NCBI RefSeq assembly: GCF_009688945.1
Contig: NZ_AP021874.1
Location: 3,224,001 to 3,288,000, forward strand
DNA: 64,000 nt
Direction of reading: 5' to 3'
Source of the DNA: Desulfosarcina alkanivorans
Lineage (GTDB): Bacteria; Desulfobacterota; Desulfobacteria; Desulfobacterales; Desulfosarcinaceae
How positions within the stretch are numbered: position 1 is the stretch's first letter; each line of letters opens with the position of its first letter. Below, piece by piece: positions 56,753 through 64,000 of the stretch. Below the pieces are notes generated by a model, which saw nothing but the letters and a program-made list of their open reading frames with translations, did not search any database and had not been told where the DNA came from. Both the position numbers and the translations under genes were made by a program.

Positions 56753-57538
56753 ATGAAAAAGGCATTGGTCATTTTAATGGCTGCGTCATTTGGTCTGGTG
56801 CCCCTGACGACCGGCTACGCGAAGGAAAAACAGGTGATTGCAGGTGCCGGACCGTCCACCAACATCGTGAAGATGTTTTTCGAATCCTTTTCAACCCTGC
56901 CGGATGGCCAACCGTACGTGTTTGAGGTCCCGCCCAAATCGATCAAACATGCCGGGGGCATCAAAGCCAGTGGCACCTATGTGTTTGGCCGCACCGGGCG
57001 GCCGCTCAACGCCAAGGAAAAGCAGCTCAACAAAGGCGAGATCTTCCTGGCCCAGATTCCCGTGGCAATCGTGGTGGGAAAGGATACCGGCGTGACCCGG
57101 CTGGACATGAAGCAGTTGGAAGCCATCATCACGGGCCAAGTGGGCAACTGGCGTGCCGTCGGCGGTGCGGACCATGAGATTTTTGTGGTTGGACGAGAGC
57201 CGACCGAAGCGCTTTTTACCATTTTGAAGGGCAAATATCCGCTTTTCAACCAGGCCAAATTCGACAAGGTCTTCAAAAAAGACAACGCCATCGTCAATTT
57301 TATGAAGTCGCCGCACGGTAAATACGCCATCGCCTTCGGGGCCAAACCGAACTTTGAAAATACAGATGAATTCAAGATGGTCGCCATCGAGGGTTTCGAA
57401 GTCGGCGTAAGCCTGGGCCTGGTCTACGACCAGTCGAACGACGGCAATCAACTGGTGAACGCGGTTAAAACCCATGCCCGTTCCCACAGCTGGGCCAAAA
57501 CCGTAAGCGATGCCGGGTACATGCCTCCCGGAAGCTGA
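56753..57538 (+). CDS. Periplasmic PstS-like substrate-binding protein
   Basis: 261 residues with a signal peptide (KKALVILMAASFGLVPLTTGYA). Type II binding fold with GAGPSTNIVKMFFESF, TRLDMKQLEAIITGQVGNWRAVGG and KYAIAFGAKPNF, as in phosphate-type binders. AGGAGG precedes the ATG by five bases. It follows the chemoreceptor by 25 bases and has no transporter partner here. Confidence 0.83.
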   Translation: MKKALVILMAASFGLVPLTTGYAKEKQVIAGAGPSTNIVKMFFESFSTLPDGQPYVFEVPPKSIKHAGGIKASGTYVFGRTGRPLNAKEKQLNKGEIFLAQIPVAIVVGKDTGVTRLDMKQLEAIITGQVGNWRAVGGADHEIFVVGREPTEALFTILKGKYPLFNQAKFDKVFKKDNAIVNFMKSPHGKYAIAFGAKPNFENTDEFKMVAIEGFEVGVSLGLVYDQSNDGNQLVNAVKTHARSHSWAKTVSDAGYMPPGS

Positions 57539-57672
57539 TTTCTGAATCCGCTGCGAACGCTGATGAGAAAATAGGTACGACCGAGTTGCTGCCCGGGAAG
57601 TCGGATTTCAAGCAACTCATTGGTACCCGGACGCTGTATCAGACTGAAACCCTGCCGTCCACCCATGATCAC

Positions 57673-57702
57673 CATGCCGACCTTCGGGCCGGCATGTTTT
57701 TT
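57673..57702 (+). terminator. Rho-independent terminator of the binding-protein/receptor operon
   Basis: CATGCCG (57673-57679) pairs with CGGCATG (57690-57696), inner CC/GG across one mismatch, TTCG tetraloop, then six T at 57697-57702. It is a textbook terminator between convergent genes. Confidence 0.85.
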
Positions 57703-57766
57703 CCCGCTTCAGGGGCCGGTCAACCGGGCCGAACCGGCGTGTCGGCATGCCGGGTTCCTTTCCGAT

Positions 57767-60700
57767 TCACGCATCGAGCACGCGGCGCACGGTTTCCGCC
57801 AGATCGGCCTTGACAACCGGTTTGTAAACAAATGCCCTGATGCCGATATCATCGGCCGATTGTTCCGATATTTTTTTGCTGTAGCCGGTACAGATAACGA
57901 TGGGGATACCCGGCCGGATTCGCATCATTTCTACCGCCAGACGGTCTCCGGTCATGTTCGGCATGGTCATATCGGTGACGACCAGGTCAAAATCGTTGGG
58001 TTTGGATCGAAAAAGCGCCAGCGCCTCCACGCTGCTGGTCCGCGTTTCAACCGAATACCCCAGCCGACTGAGTATCAGGCTGCCCATTCGTGCGATGGGC
58101 TCTTCATCGTCGACAAACAGAATGCGTTCCCGACCGGTGGGAAGCGCCTCCGGCTCAAAGGCGGCCTGCTGTCGACGCGCATGGGTTGCCGGCAGGTAAA
58201 CCGTGAACAATGTACCGCGGTCCGGATGGCTGTCGACGGTGATCCTGCCGCCGTAACTCTGAATGATGCCATGGACCACGGCCAGCCCCATTCCCGTGCC
58301 CTCTCCAGGGCCTTTGGTCGTGAAATACGGGTCAAAAACAGAATCAATGATTTCCGGCGCGATCCCGAAGCCGGTGTCCGAGACCTTTATCTCCACATAG
58401 TCTCCAGCGGGCAAACCCGGTTCTATCCGGCGGGCACCGTCATCGACAGATGCATCCTTGAGACTGACTTGGAGAACGCCGCCCTGTTCTTCCATGGCAT
58501 GGGCCGCATTGGTGCAAAGGTTCATGAGCACCTGGTGGACCTGGGTGGCATTGCCCATTATGGAAGAAGCGCTCTCGATATTTTTTCTGATGTCAATCGT
58601 GGCGGGGATCGAAGACCGGAGAAAGGTGAGCACTTCACGGATTATCTTGTCGACCCGGATGGGCTTGAGCGCTTCATCCGACTGTCGCGCAAAAGCGAGG
58701 ATCTGCTTGACGAGATCCTTCGCCCGATTTCCGGCCGTGTATATTTCCCGAAGATTGTTTTCAAGCAGCGTCCCGGGGTCAACATCTTCGAGTGTCAATT
58801 CGGTGTATCCAATGATTGCCGAGAGGATATTGTTGAAATCGTGGGCGATTCCGCCTGCCAGGTGGCCGATGGATTCGAGTTTCTGCGCCTGGCGAAGTTG
58901 CACCTGAAGTGCTTCTTTTTCCTTTTCCGCCTGTTTCCTCTGGGTGATGTCCATCACGATCCCCTCATGACGAACCACATGCCCATCGGCATCAACATGC
59001 GCGCGGGTGCTGTTGGACACCCATATCGGGGAGCCGTCTTTCCGCCGGGCCCTGAATTCAAAATCTTCTATGGATCCGAACTGCCGGAGATGCTGCATAA
59101 ACCGGCGCCGATCTTCCGGATCAATATAGTACTGGCTTTCAATATCGGTGATGGCACCGACGAGTTCTTCCGGTGAGTCGTACCCCAGCATGCGGGCAAA
59201 AGTGGGGTTCACCTGAACGAAACGCCCCTCAGGGGTACTCTGAAAAAAGCCTTCCACGGCATTCTCGAAAATGCTGCGATATTTTCCCTCGCTCTCTCGC
59301 AGCGCCTGCTCCGCCCGTTTTCGTTCGGTGATATCGGCAATGAATCCTTCGAGGATGCCCGGTTTTTCGGTATCTGACACCACACGAATGCCGCGTTCAC
59401 CGATGTCCCTTACTTCACCGTCTTTTCGAATGATACGATATTCGATTTCATAGGCGCCGCTTTTATCCAGCGCATGCCGGATTTCCCGCCAGACCCGATG
59501 ACGATCCCGGGAATGGATGACGTCGCTGAAACGCAGCATTTTACTCTCAATGAATGCATCCGGGGGGTATCCGGTTATCCCCAGGCAGCCTTCACTGAGA
59601 AATTCCATGGTCCAGTCCGGGTCGAGCCGGCAGCGGAAGACGATCCCGGGCAGGTTGGCGATCAGGGTGTCGCGCATGCGCCTGGATTCCGACAGGGCGG
59701 CCTCGGTTTTCACCCGTTCGGTGACATCGTTGTACACGCCCACCATCTCCCCCGTGGGCAGCTTGCAGACATAGCTTTCAACCCAGACTGAAATGCGGCC
59801 ATCCTCGTATCGGGCCAGCGGGAAACTCTCCGCGCGGCCGCTTTTCCATACCCGCTGGAGCAGATCGAAAAAGCCCATCTCCCAGGCACCGGGGTAGACC
59901 TCGGAAATGGGCCTGCCGATGTGGTCTTCCCTCGCCAAACGGCCACTTTGGGCACCGGCGGCGTTGACATCTTTAAATATGAAATCGCCACCATCATCAA
60001 CAGCTTCATAGATGGCCACACCGGTTGTCATGTGTTCAAAAACCGCCCTGAATCGATTTTCATTTTTACTGGCACGCTCAAACAGTGCCTGATACTCGTC
60101 TGTACGCGTTTGGAGCTTTTTTTCCGTACATGCCCGCTGCCTGATTTCACGGGCCAGTTTCTTATTGAAACGTATCTGGAACATGGCAATACCGCCGACC
60201 ACCGCCAGCAGCAGGAAAGATATGGCCAGCGACCAGCGCACCCAAGTATAATCCCTTTCCGGCGCAGGATCATAAAGAAAGCCCTGCAGGCTGTATTCGG
60301 CGGGCAGCTGCCCCAGTTGATGGAACGTATCGGCAATGTGACGCCAGCGACCGGGGTTCATGTGGCCGATATCCACCAGTTTCGGGAGGATCAGGTCCTC
60401 CATGGACCGGGCTTCGTAGCGCAGGTGATCGCGGGTTTTCTCAATCCGATATTGATCGATGATATGGTCGATGACTTCTTCCTGATTGGCCATGGCGTAT
60501 GCCCAGCCGCGTTTCGACGCATCCAGAAAAGCGGCCACGCGCTGGGGATGGTCTGCCACTTCCCGCTCGCTGGTAAACAGGCAGTCGCTGTAAAAATCGA
60601 CCCCGTAGGTGGCGGGACTGATGATTCCCGCCTGAATGCCCGCCTGTTCGAGCAGCCAGGGCTCGTTGGTCACATAAGCGCTGACGGCATCGGTCCGGTT

Positions 60701-61249
60701 CCCGATGAGATCCTCCAGACGATAGGTTTGATCGATACGGTCGATGGCATCCAGGGAAATGGCTTCGTTCAGGAAAACGGCCAGGATATCGGCATCCAGT
60801 TTTCCCGGCAGCAGCATGACCCGTTTGCCGATCAAGTGCTGGGGATGCCTGATTCCGGAATCCGCACGGGTCAGCAGAATGGAAGGGGAATGCTGAAAAA
60901 TGGGTGCGAGCACCACCAGGGGATCACCGTCGGCCCGGTGCAGGATCAGTTCAGCACCGGCAATGCCGTACTGGGCGCTGCCGCCCACCACCGCATCGCG
61001 GGCAAAGCGCCCTTCGCCGCCTTCGACAATGGTCACATCCAGGCCGCTTTCAGCGTAATAGCCCTTGGCCAGGGCCGCATAGTATCCGGCAAACTGGAAC
61101 TGGTGCTTCCAGGCCAGCTGCAGCACCACCGGGTCGGCGGACCGGGCGGCATCAACCGGCAGAAGGATCATCACCAGCACCGTCAGGATCACGGTGACCC
61201 GGCGGCTCGTCGACGACAGGGGGGCTTGGGGTCTGGTGCGCAGCAACAC
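57767..61249 (-). CDS. Hybrid histidine kinase with built-in NMT1/THI5-like periplasmic binding domain
   Basis: 1160 residues. A signal anchor, then an NMT1-like substrate-binding domain ([30 protein letters not shown], about residues 41-310) outside the membrane, TM ([20 protein letters not shown]), coiled coil, three PAS domains, HisKA with His803 ([13 protein letters not shown]), HATPase ([27 protein letters not shown]) and a receiver with Asp1093 (VVTDMTMPN). NMT1-like domains bind thiamine-precursor pyrimidines or similar small molecules. It is convergent with the receptor operon and has no regulator gene beside it. Confidence 0.93.
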   Translation of the reverse strand: MLLRTRPQAPLSSTSRRVTVILTVLVMILLPVDAARSADPVVLQLAWKHQFQFAGYYAALAKGYYAESGLDVTIVEGGEGRFARDAVVGGSAQYGIAGAELILHRADGDPLVVLAPIFQHSPSILLTRADSGIRHPQHLIGKRVMLLPGKLDADILAVFLNEAISLDAIDRIDQTYRLEDLIGNRTDAVSAYVTNEPWLLEQAGIQAGIISPATYGVDFYSDCLFTSEREVADHPQRVAAFLDASKRGWAYAMANQEEVIDHIIDQYRIEKTRDHLRYEARSMEDLILPKLVDIGHMNPGRWRHIADTFHQLGQLPAEYSLQGFLYDPAPERDYTWVRWSLAISFLLLAVVGGIAMFQIRFNKKLAREIRQRACTEKKLQTRTDEYQALFERASKNENRFRAVFEHMTTGVAIYEAVDDGGDFIFKDVNAAGAQSGRLAREDHIGRPISEVYPGAWEMGFFDLLQRVWKSGRAESFPLARYEDGRISVWVESYVCKLPTGEMVGVYNDVTERVKTEAALSESRRMRDTLIANLPGIVFRCRLDPDWTMEFLSEGCLGITGYPPDAFIESKMLRFSDVIHSRDRHRVWREIRHALDKSGAYEIEYRIIRKDGEVRDIGERGIRVVSDTEKPGILEGFIADITERKRAEQALRESEGKYRSIFENAVEGFFQSTPEGRFVQVNPTFARMLGYDSPEELVGAITDIESQYYIDPEDRRRFMQHLRQFGSIEDFEFRARRKDGSPIWVSNSTRAHVDADGHVVRHEGIVMDITQRKQAEKEKEALQVQLRQAQKLESIGHLAGGIAHDFNNILSAIIGYTELTLEDVDPGTLLENNLREIYTAGNRAKDLVKQILAFARQSDEALKPIRVDKIIREVLTFLRSSIPATIDIRKNIESASSIMGNATQVHQVLMNLCTNAAHAMEEQGGVLQVSLKDASVDDGARRIEPGLPAGDYVEIKVSDTGFGIAPEIIDSVFDPYFTTKGPGEGTGMGLAVVHGIIQSYGGRITVDSHPDRGTLFTVYLPATHARRQQAAFEPEALPTGRERILFVDDEEPIARMGSLILSRLGYSVETRTSSVEALALFRSKPNDFDLVVTDMTMPNMTGDRLAVEMMRIRPGIPIVICTGYSKKISEQSADDIGIRAFVYKPVVKADLAETVRRVLDA

Positions 61250-61452
61250 GACTCTCCATGGTGATGGGTCGACCGGTCAGGCCGGGTGAGCGCCGGTACA
61301 CATGGCAGCCGGCCAGGGTTTCAACTGCCGCCGGCATGGGATCGGAGAAAATGAGGGTCAACCGGGCACGAGAAGAGCGTTCAGCGGCAATTTTATTATT
61401 TCATTGTATATCCGACCGGTGGTCTTGGCAAGGAGACGGCCCCGAAATCAAA

Positions 61453-61504
61453 CGGGCGTGCCTGTCATTTGATTGCAGGTGCCTCCCGGACAGGCAACCG
61501 CCCG
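61453..61504 (-). terminator. Long hairpin downstream of the second chemoreceptor
   Basis: CGGGCGTGCCTGTC (61453-61466) pairs with GACAGGCA-AC-CGCCCG (61489-61504) across a two-base bulge. On the minus strand the stem is followed by a modest T-rich stretch. It lies 20 bases after the receptor stop codon. Confidence 0.6.
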
Positions 61505-61524
61505 AATGATTTCGTTGCCATTGG

Positions 61525-63624
61525 CTACACGGTAAACTGCCTCACCATGTCCTTCAGTTTTTCGGCAAGCTGACGCAACCCCCGGGCACTCACATTCACA
61601 TTGGAACAGCTGCCTGACATTTCATCGGTCGAGTGGCTGACGTCAGAAATATCCCTGGTGATGTCGCCTGCCACTGCGGCACACTGGGTCACGTTGGCTG
61701 TGATTTCCTGGATTCCCCGGGAGGCCTGCGCCACGTTGCCGGCAATCTCTCCCGTGGTTACCGACTGCTCCTCCACAGCCGTGGCAATGGTGGAGACAAT
61801 CTCATTGACATCCCTTGAGACCCTCGAGATCTTTTCAATCTGGGTGATCGTCCCTTCGGTGGAAGCCTGAATCCCCTGGATTTTGATCTTGACTTCCTCC
61901 GTGGCATCCGCGGTCTGCCTGGCCAGGGCCTTGATCTCTGATGCCACCACGGCAAACCCTTTTCCGGCGTCCCCGGCCCTGGCCGCCTCGATGGTCGCAT
62001 TCAAGGCCAACAGATTGGTCTGTTCGGAAATTTCGGTAATGGCGTCGGTCACCTTGCCGACCTCCCGTGCGGCCAATCCCAGACTATCCACTTTGTCAGA
62101 TGCGCTTTCGGCCTCGGAAACCGCCTCGCCGGTAATGGTGATGGCCTTTTCATTGTTTTGGGCAATCTCCTTGATCGATGCCGTCATCTGTTCGGCGGAG
62201 GTGGCGATCATGCTCACGTTGTCTGCGGCCTGTTCCATCGTCGCCGCCACCGACCTCATGGTGGCGTCCATCTCCTCAGTGGCAGCGGCCACAGCATTGG
62301 ACTTGCCGGACATGGTGCCGGCGCCATCGGACATCAGGCCCGAAAGATCGGAAAGCGATTCGGATGAGGACGTCAGCGTTTCAGCACCGTGAGCAATATC
62401 CGTCAGGATCGTCTGCAGTTTTTCAATAAAGGCGTTAAAACATCTTGCCAGCTCACCGACTTCATCTTTGCCGGCGATGTCAATTCGTTTGGTGAAGTTC
62501 CCGCTGTTTTCAATGTCCTTGACCATTTCGGTGAGGCTTTTGATGGGCCGAACGATGCTTACGGCGATCGTCAGTGAAACAATGACGAGAACAAACAGCG
62601 ATGCAGCGCTGATCACGAGGAACCATGCCTGCACATTGCGATGGGTCTGATCTCCCAGAAGATGCACCTTGTTCTGAAGTTCGACGATTTGATCTTCCGG
62701 AACGCCAGCGCACACAGCACCGATATTTTCACCCTCAACGGACCTGATTGCTGAAAACGAGGCCACATATCGCTTCCCGGCAAGGGGAAGGACCATATTT
62801 ACCGCCTGGCCGGCGGCATATATTTCAGACAGCGCATCGGGCGCCAACTCGAGGCTGCCCGCATCGAAATCGCTGCCGGTCTCAAAGCCTGCGTGGGCGA
62901 TGGGAATGGAATCGAGGTAAAGGATACCCACGGATCCCAGAATCCGGTTCGTCTGCTTGAGGAATTTATCATGATGGTTGAGCAGTTTTCCGGTAATGCA
63001 GGTCCCGATCGCATCGCCAAAATCATCGGTAACGACGGTCGAGGAAGCGATGACGATTGCGCCTTTTCCGGCAATATCCCGGTCGGCCAGACCCAGGTTA
63101 TAGAGAAAGGATGAATCATACCTGGAAATCAAATCCAGTTTGGCGTCATCAATTGAGACTTGGCCATTGTTGGCGTCTTCGACCATTTTCCCGAGCTTCA
63201 GGGCGTCGTAATAGCCTTCCAGGACCAGTGCATCGACATCTTTGGGAAAGGATGCCTGTAATTTCCCGCCACGGTCATACATCAGGGCAAAGTCCGCTCC
63301 CAGTTCCATGCTAGATTTTTGAAGAAACTGGGCGATGACAGTGATTTGCTGGCTCTCTAAAATGGCCGCGGCGGCCGGGTCATGGCTTATTTTTTCGGAA
63401 ATGCGACCGACGTCTTCTCTGAGATCATCGAGAAAGGACTTGATCAGCAGATTGTGGCTGCCCATCATCCGATTGGTACGCGAGACCATATCCTCTGAGA
63501 GTATTTTTGACTGTTGCGCAATCCCTTGGCCGAGTTTCCATGATATCAGTCCCATGGTCGTGCAGCCGATAAGAGATACGGCGGCAAGAAAGCTGATGAG
63601 TATTTTATATTTAATGCTTTTCAT
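61525..63624 (-). CDS. Chemoreceptor with large periplasmic (Cache-like) domain
   Basis: 699 residues from ATG 63624, after GGGGGTG. TM1 ([20 protein letters not shown]), a 300-residue extracytoplasmic region with Cache-like features ([43 protein letters not shown]), TM2 ([19 protein letters not shown]), HAMP and a signalling domain ([20 protein letters not shown]). No EFERY-type tether. It follows a PstS-like binding-protein gene on the same strand, repeating the receptor/binding-protein pairing at 54115-57538. Confidence 0.93.
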   Translation of the reverse strand: MKSIKYKILISFLAAVSLIGCTTMGLISWKLGQGIAQQSKILSEDMVSRTNRMMGSHNLLIKSFLDDLREDVGRISEKISHDPAAAAILESQQITVIAQFLQKSSMELGADFALMYDRGGKLQASFPKDVDALVLEGYYDALKLGKMVEDANNGQVSIDDAKLDLISRYDSSFLYNLGLADRDIAGKGAIVIASSTVVTDDFGDAIGTCITGKLLNHHDKFLKQTNRILGSVGILYLDSIPIAHAGFETGSDFDAGSLELAPDALSEIYAAGQAVNMVLPLAGKRYVASFSAIRSVEGENIGAVCAGVPEDQIVELQNKVHLLGDQTHRNVQAWFLVISAASLFVLVIVSLTIAVSIVRPIKSLTEMVKDIENSGNFTKRIDIAGKDEVGELARCFNAFIEKLQTILTDIAHGAETLTSSSESLSDLSGLMSDGAGTMSGKSNAVAAATEEMDATMRSVAATMEQAADNVSMIATSAEQMTASIKEIAQNNEKAITITGEAVSEAESASDKVDSLGLAAREVGKVTDAITEISEQTNLLALNATIEAARAGDAGKGFAVVASEIKALARQTADATEEVKIKIQGIQASTEGTITQIEKISRVSRDVNEIVSTIATAVEEQSVTTGEIAGNVAQASRGIQEITANVTQCAAVAGDITRDISDVSHSTDEMSGSCSNVNVSARGLRQLAEKLKDMVRQFTV

Positions 63625-63677
63625 GACATGCACCCCCGACTGACCGGATTGCCAAAAAGGCAGGGTGAAAGAGGGTT

Positions 63678-63710
63678 GCTCCGGGAGGCGGGATCCATCG
63701 CCCCCGGAGC
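63678..63710 (-). terminator. Stable hairpin between binding protein and chemoreceptor genes
   Basis: GCTCCGGGaGGCG (63678-63690) pairs with CGCCCCCGGAGC (63699-63710) with one bulged A and an eight-base loop. It lies between the binding-protein stop and the receptor start and could act as an attenuator that keeps the binding protein in excess. Confidence 0.55.
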
Positions 63711-63721
63711 ATACCGGGCTG

Positions 63722-64000
63722 TTACAGAACGGGCAGTGCGCCGGCCTGCCTGATAGCGGCGTGGGACGCTGAGGATGTAGAGAATTCCACAAACTTTTTG
63801 ACACTGCCGGTCTTGTTTTTCTCCTTGAAAATCAGGGCAAGGGTTCCGGCATAGGGATAATCCATCTCGGTGGGCGCCTTGCCGTCGATGGTCAAAATAT
63901 CGACGTTGTAATTTCGAGCGTTGGCATAGGTACCGAAGGCGATGGCATCGGCCTTGCTCTCGGCCAGTTCACAGGTGCTGGGATCGCTGAGGGTTGTTTT
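63722..64000 (-). CDS. PstS-like substrate-binding protein, C-terminal part (truncated by window edge)
   Basis: The minus-strand frame is open from the window end to TAA at 63722-63724, 92 residues. It reads [20 protein letters not shown], then [20 protein letters not shown] and [14 protein letters not shown], the C-terminal lobe of phosphate-type binding proteins. The rest of the gene and any transporter partners lie outside the window. It precedes the chemoreceptor at 61525-63624. Confidence 0.85.
   Translation of the reverse strand, partial: KTTLSDPSTCELAESKADAIAFGTYANARNYNVDILTIDGKAPTEMDYPYAGTLALIFKEKNKTGSVKKFVEFSTSSASHAAIRQAGALPVL

Noticed and set aside
57620..59176. 518-codon plus-strand frame
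   Set aside because: Antisense to the hybrid kinase; begins within a terminator region.
59921..61264. 447-codon plus-strand frame
   Set aside because: Antisense to the sensor half of the hybrid kinase; no motif.

Overview
The window looks like a chromosomal segment of an anaerobic, flagellated deltaproteobacterium (Desulfobacterota, perhaps of the Desulfosarcina/Desulfobacteraceae type). This is an inference. It rests on the GC-rich coding style, a complete chemotaxis operon, heterodisulfide-reductase/Qmo-like redox genes, a large stock of chemoreceptors and hybrid kinases, and two genes that appear to use UGA as selenocysteine. I see no rRNA, tRNA or CRISPR array.

Positions 1-11084 (+) hold one chemotaxis operon: the end of a receptor, a 630-residue coiled-coil protein, a STAS protein, CheY, CheA, a receptor with three zinc-binding CZB domains, CheW, CheR, CheD and CheB. 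A sigma70-like promoter at 11198-11226 then starts a redox operon (11287-16049): a PocR-type sensor, a QmoA/HdrA-like flavoprotein, a QmoB-like HdrA/MvhD protein, and an HdrC/HdrD-like protein whose in-frame TGA with a downstream hairpin marks it as a selenoprotein.

Positions 17129-24624 (-) form a branched-chain-amino-acid-type ABC transporter operon with an N-carbamoylputrescine-amidase-like enzyme, an amidohydrolase and a small exported protein, with an Lrp-type regulator divergent from it. An oxidase/TetR/monooxygenase cluster follows (25431-27592). Next come a selenocysteine rhodanese paired with a hybrid histidine kinase (27859-31101), a TIR-DUF4255 fusion behind a PLP decarboxylase (31188-33519), a sensor gene broken by a TAA stop, and a Ser/Thr kinase-FGE / poly-Gly lipoprotein / TPR operon (34892-38873).

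Positions 38880-45200 are an AT-rich accessory island with three unrecognised genes and two insertion sequences, IS66-family and IS1380-family, each delimited here to the base by inverted repeats and target duplications. After it come a secreted amide hydrolase under a palindromic operator, three decayed genes, a SRPBCC protein, a 59-residue small protein and the YhaO/YhaN (SbcDC-like) pair. The last 10 kb (54115-64000) couple periplasmic binding proteins to signalling: a binding protein-chemoreceptor-binding protein operon, a hybrid kinase with a built-in NMT1-like binding domain, and a second chemoreceptor behind another binding protein that runs off the window edge.
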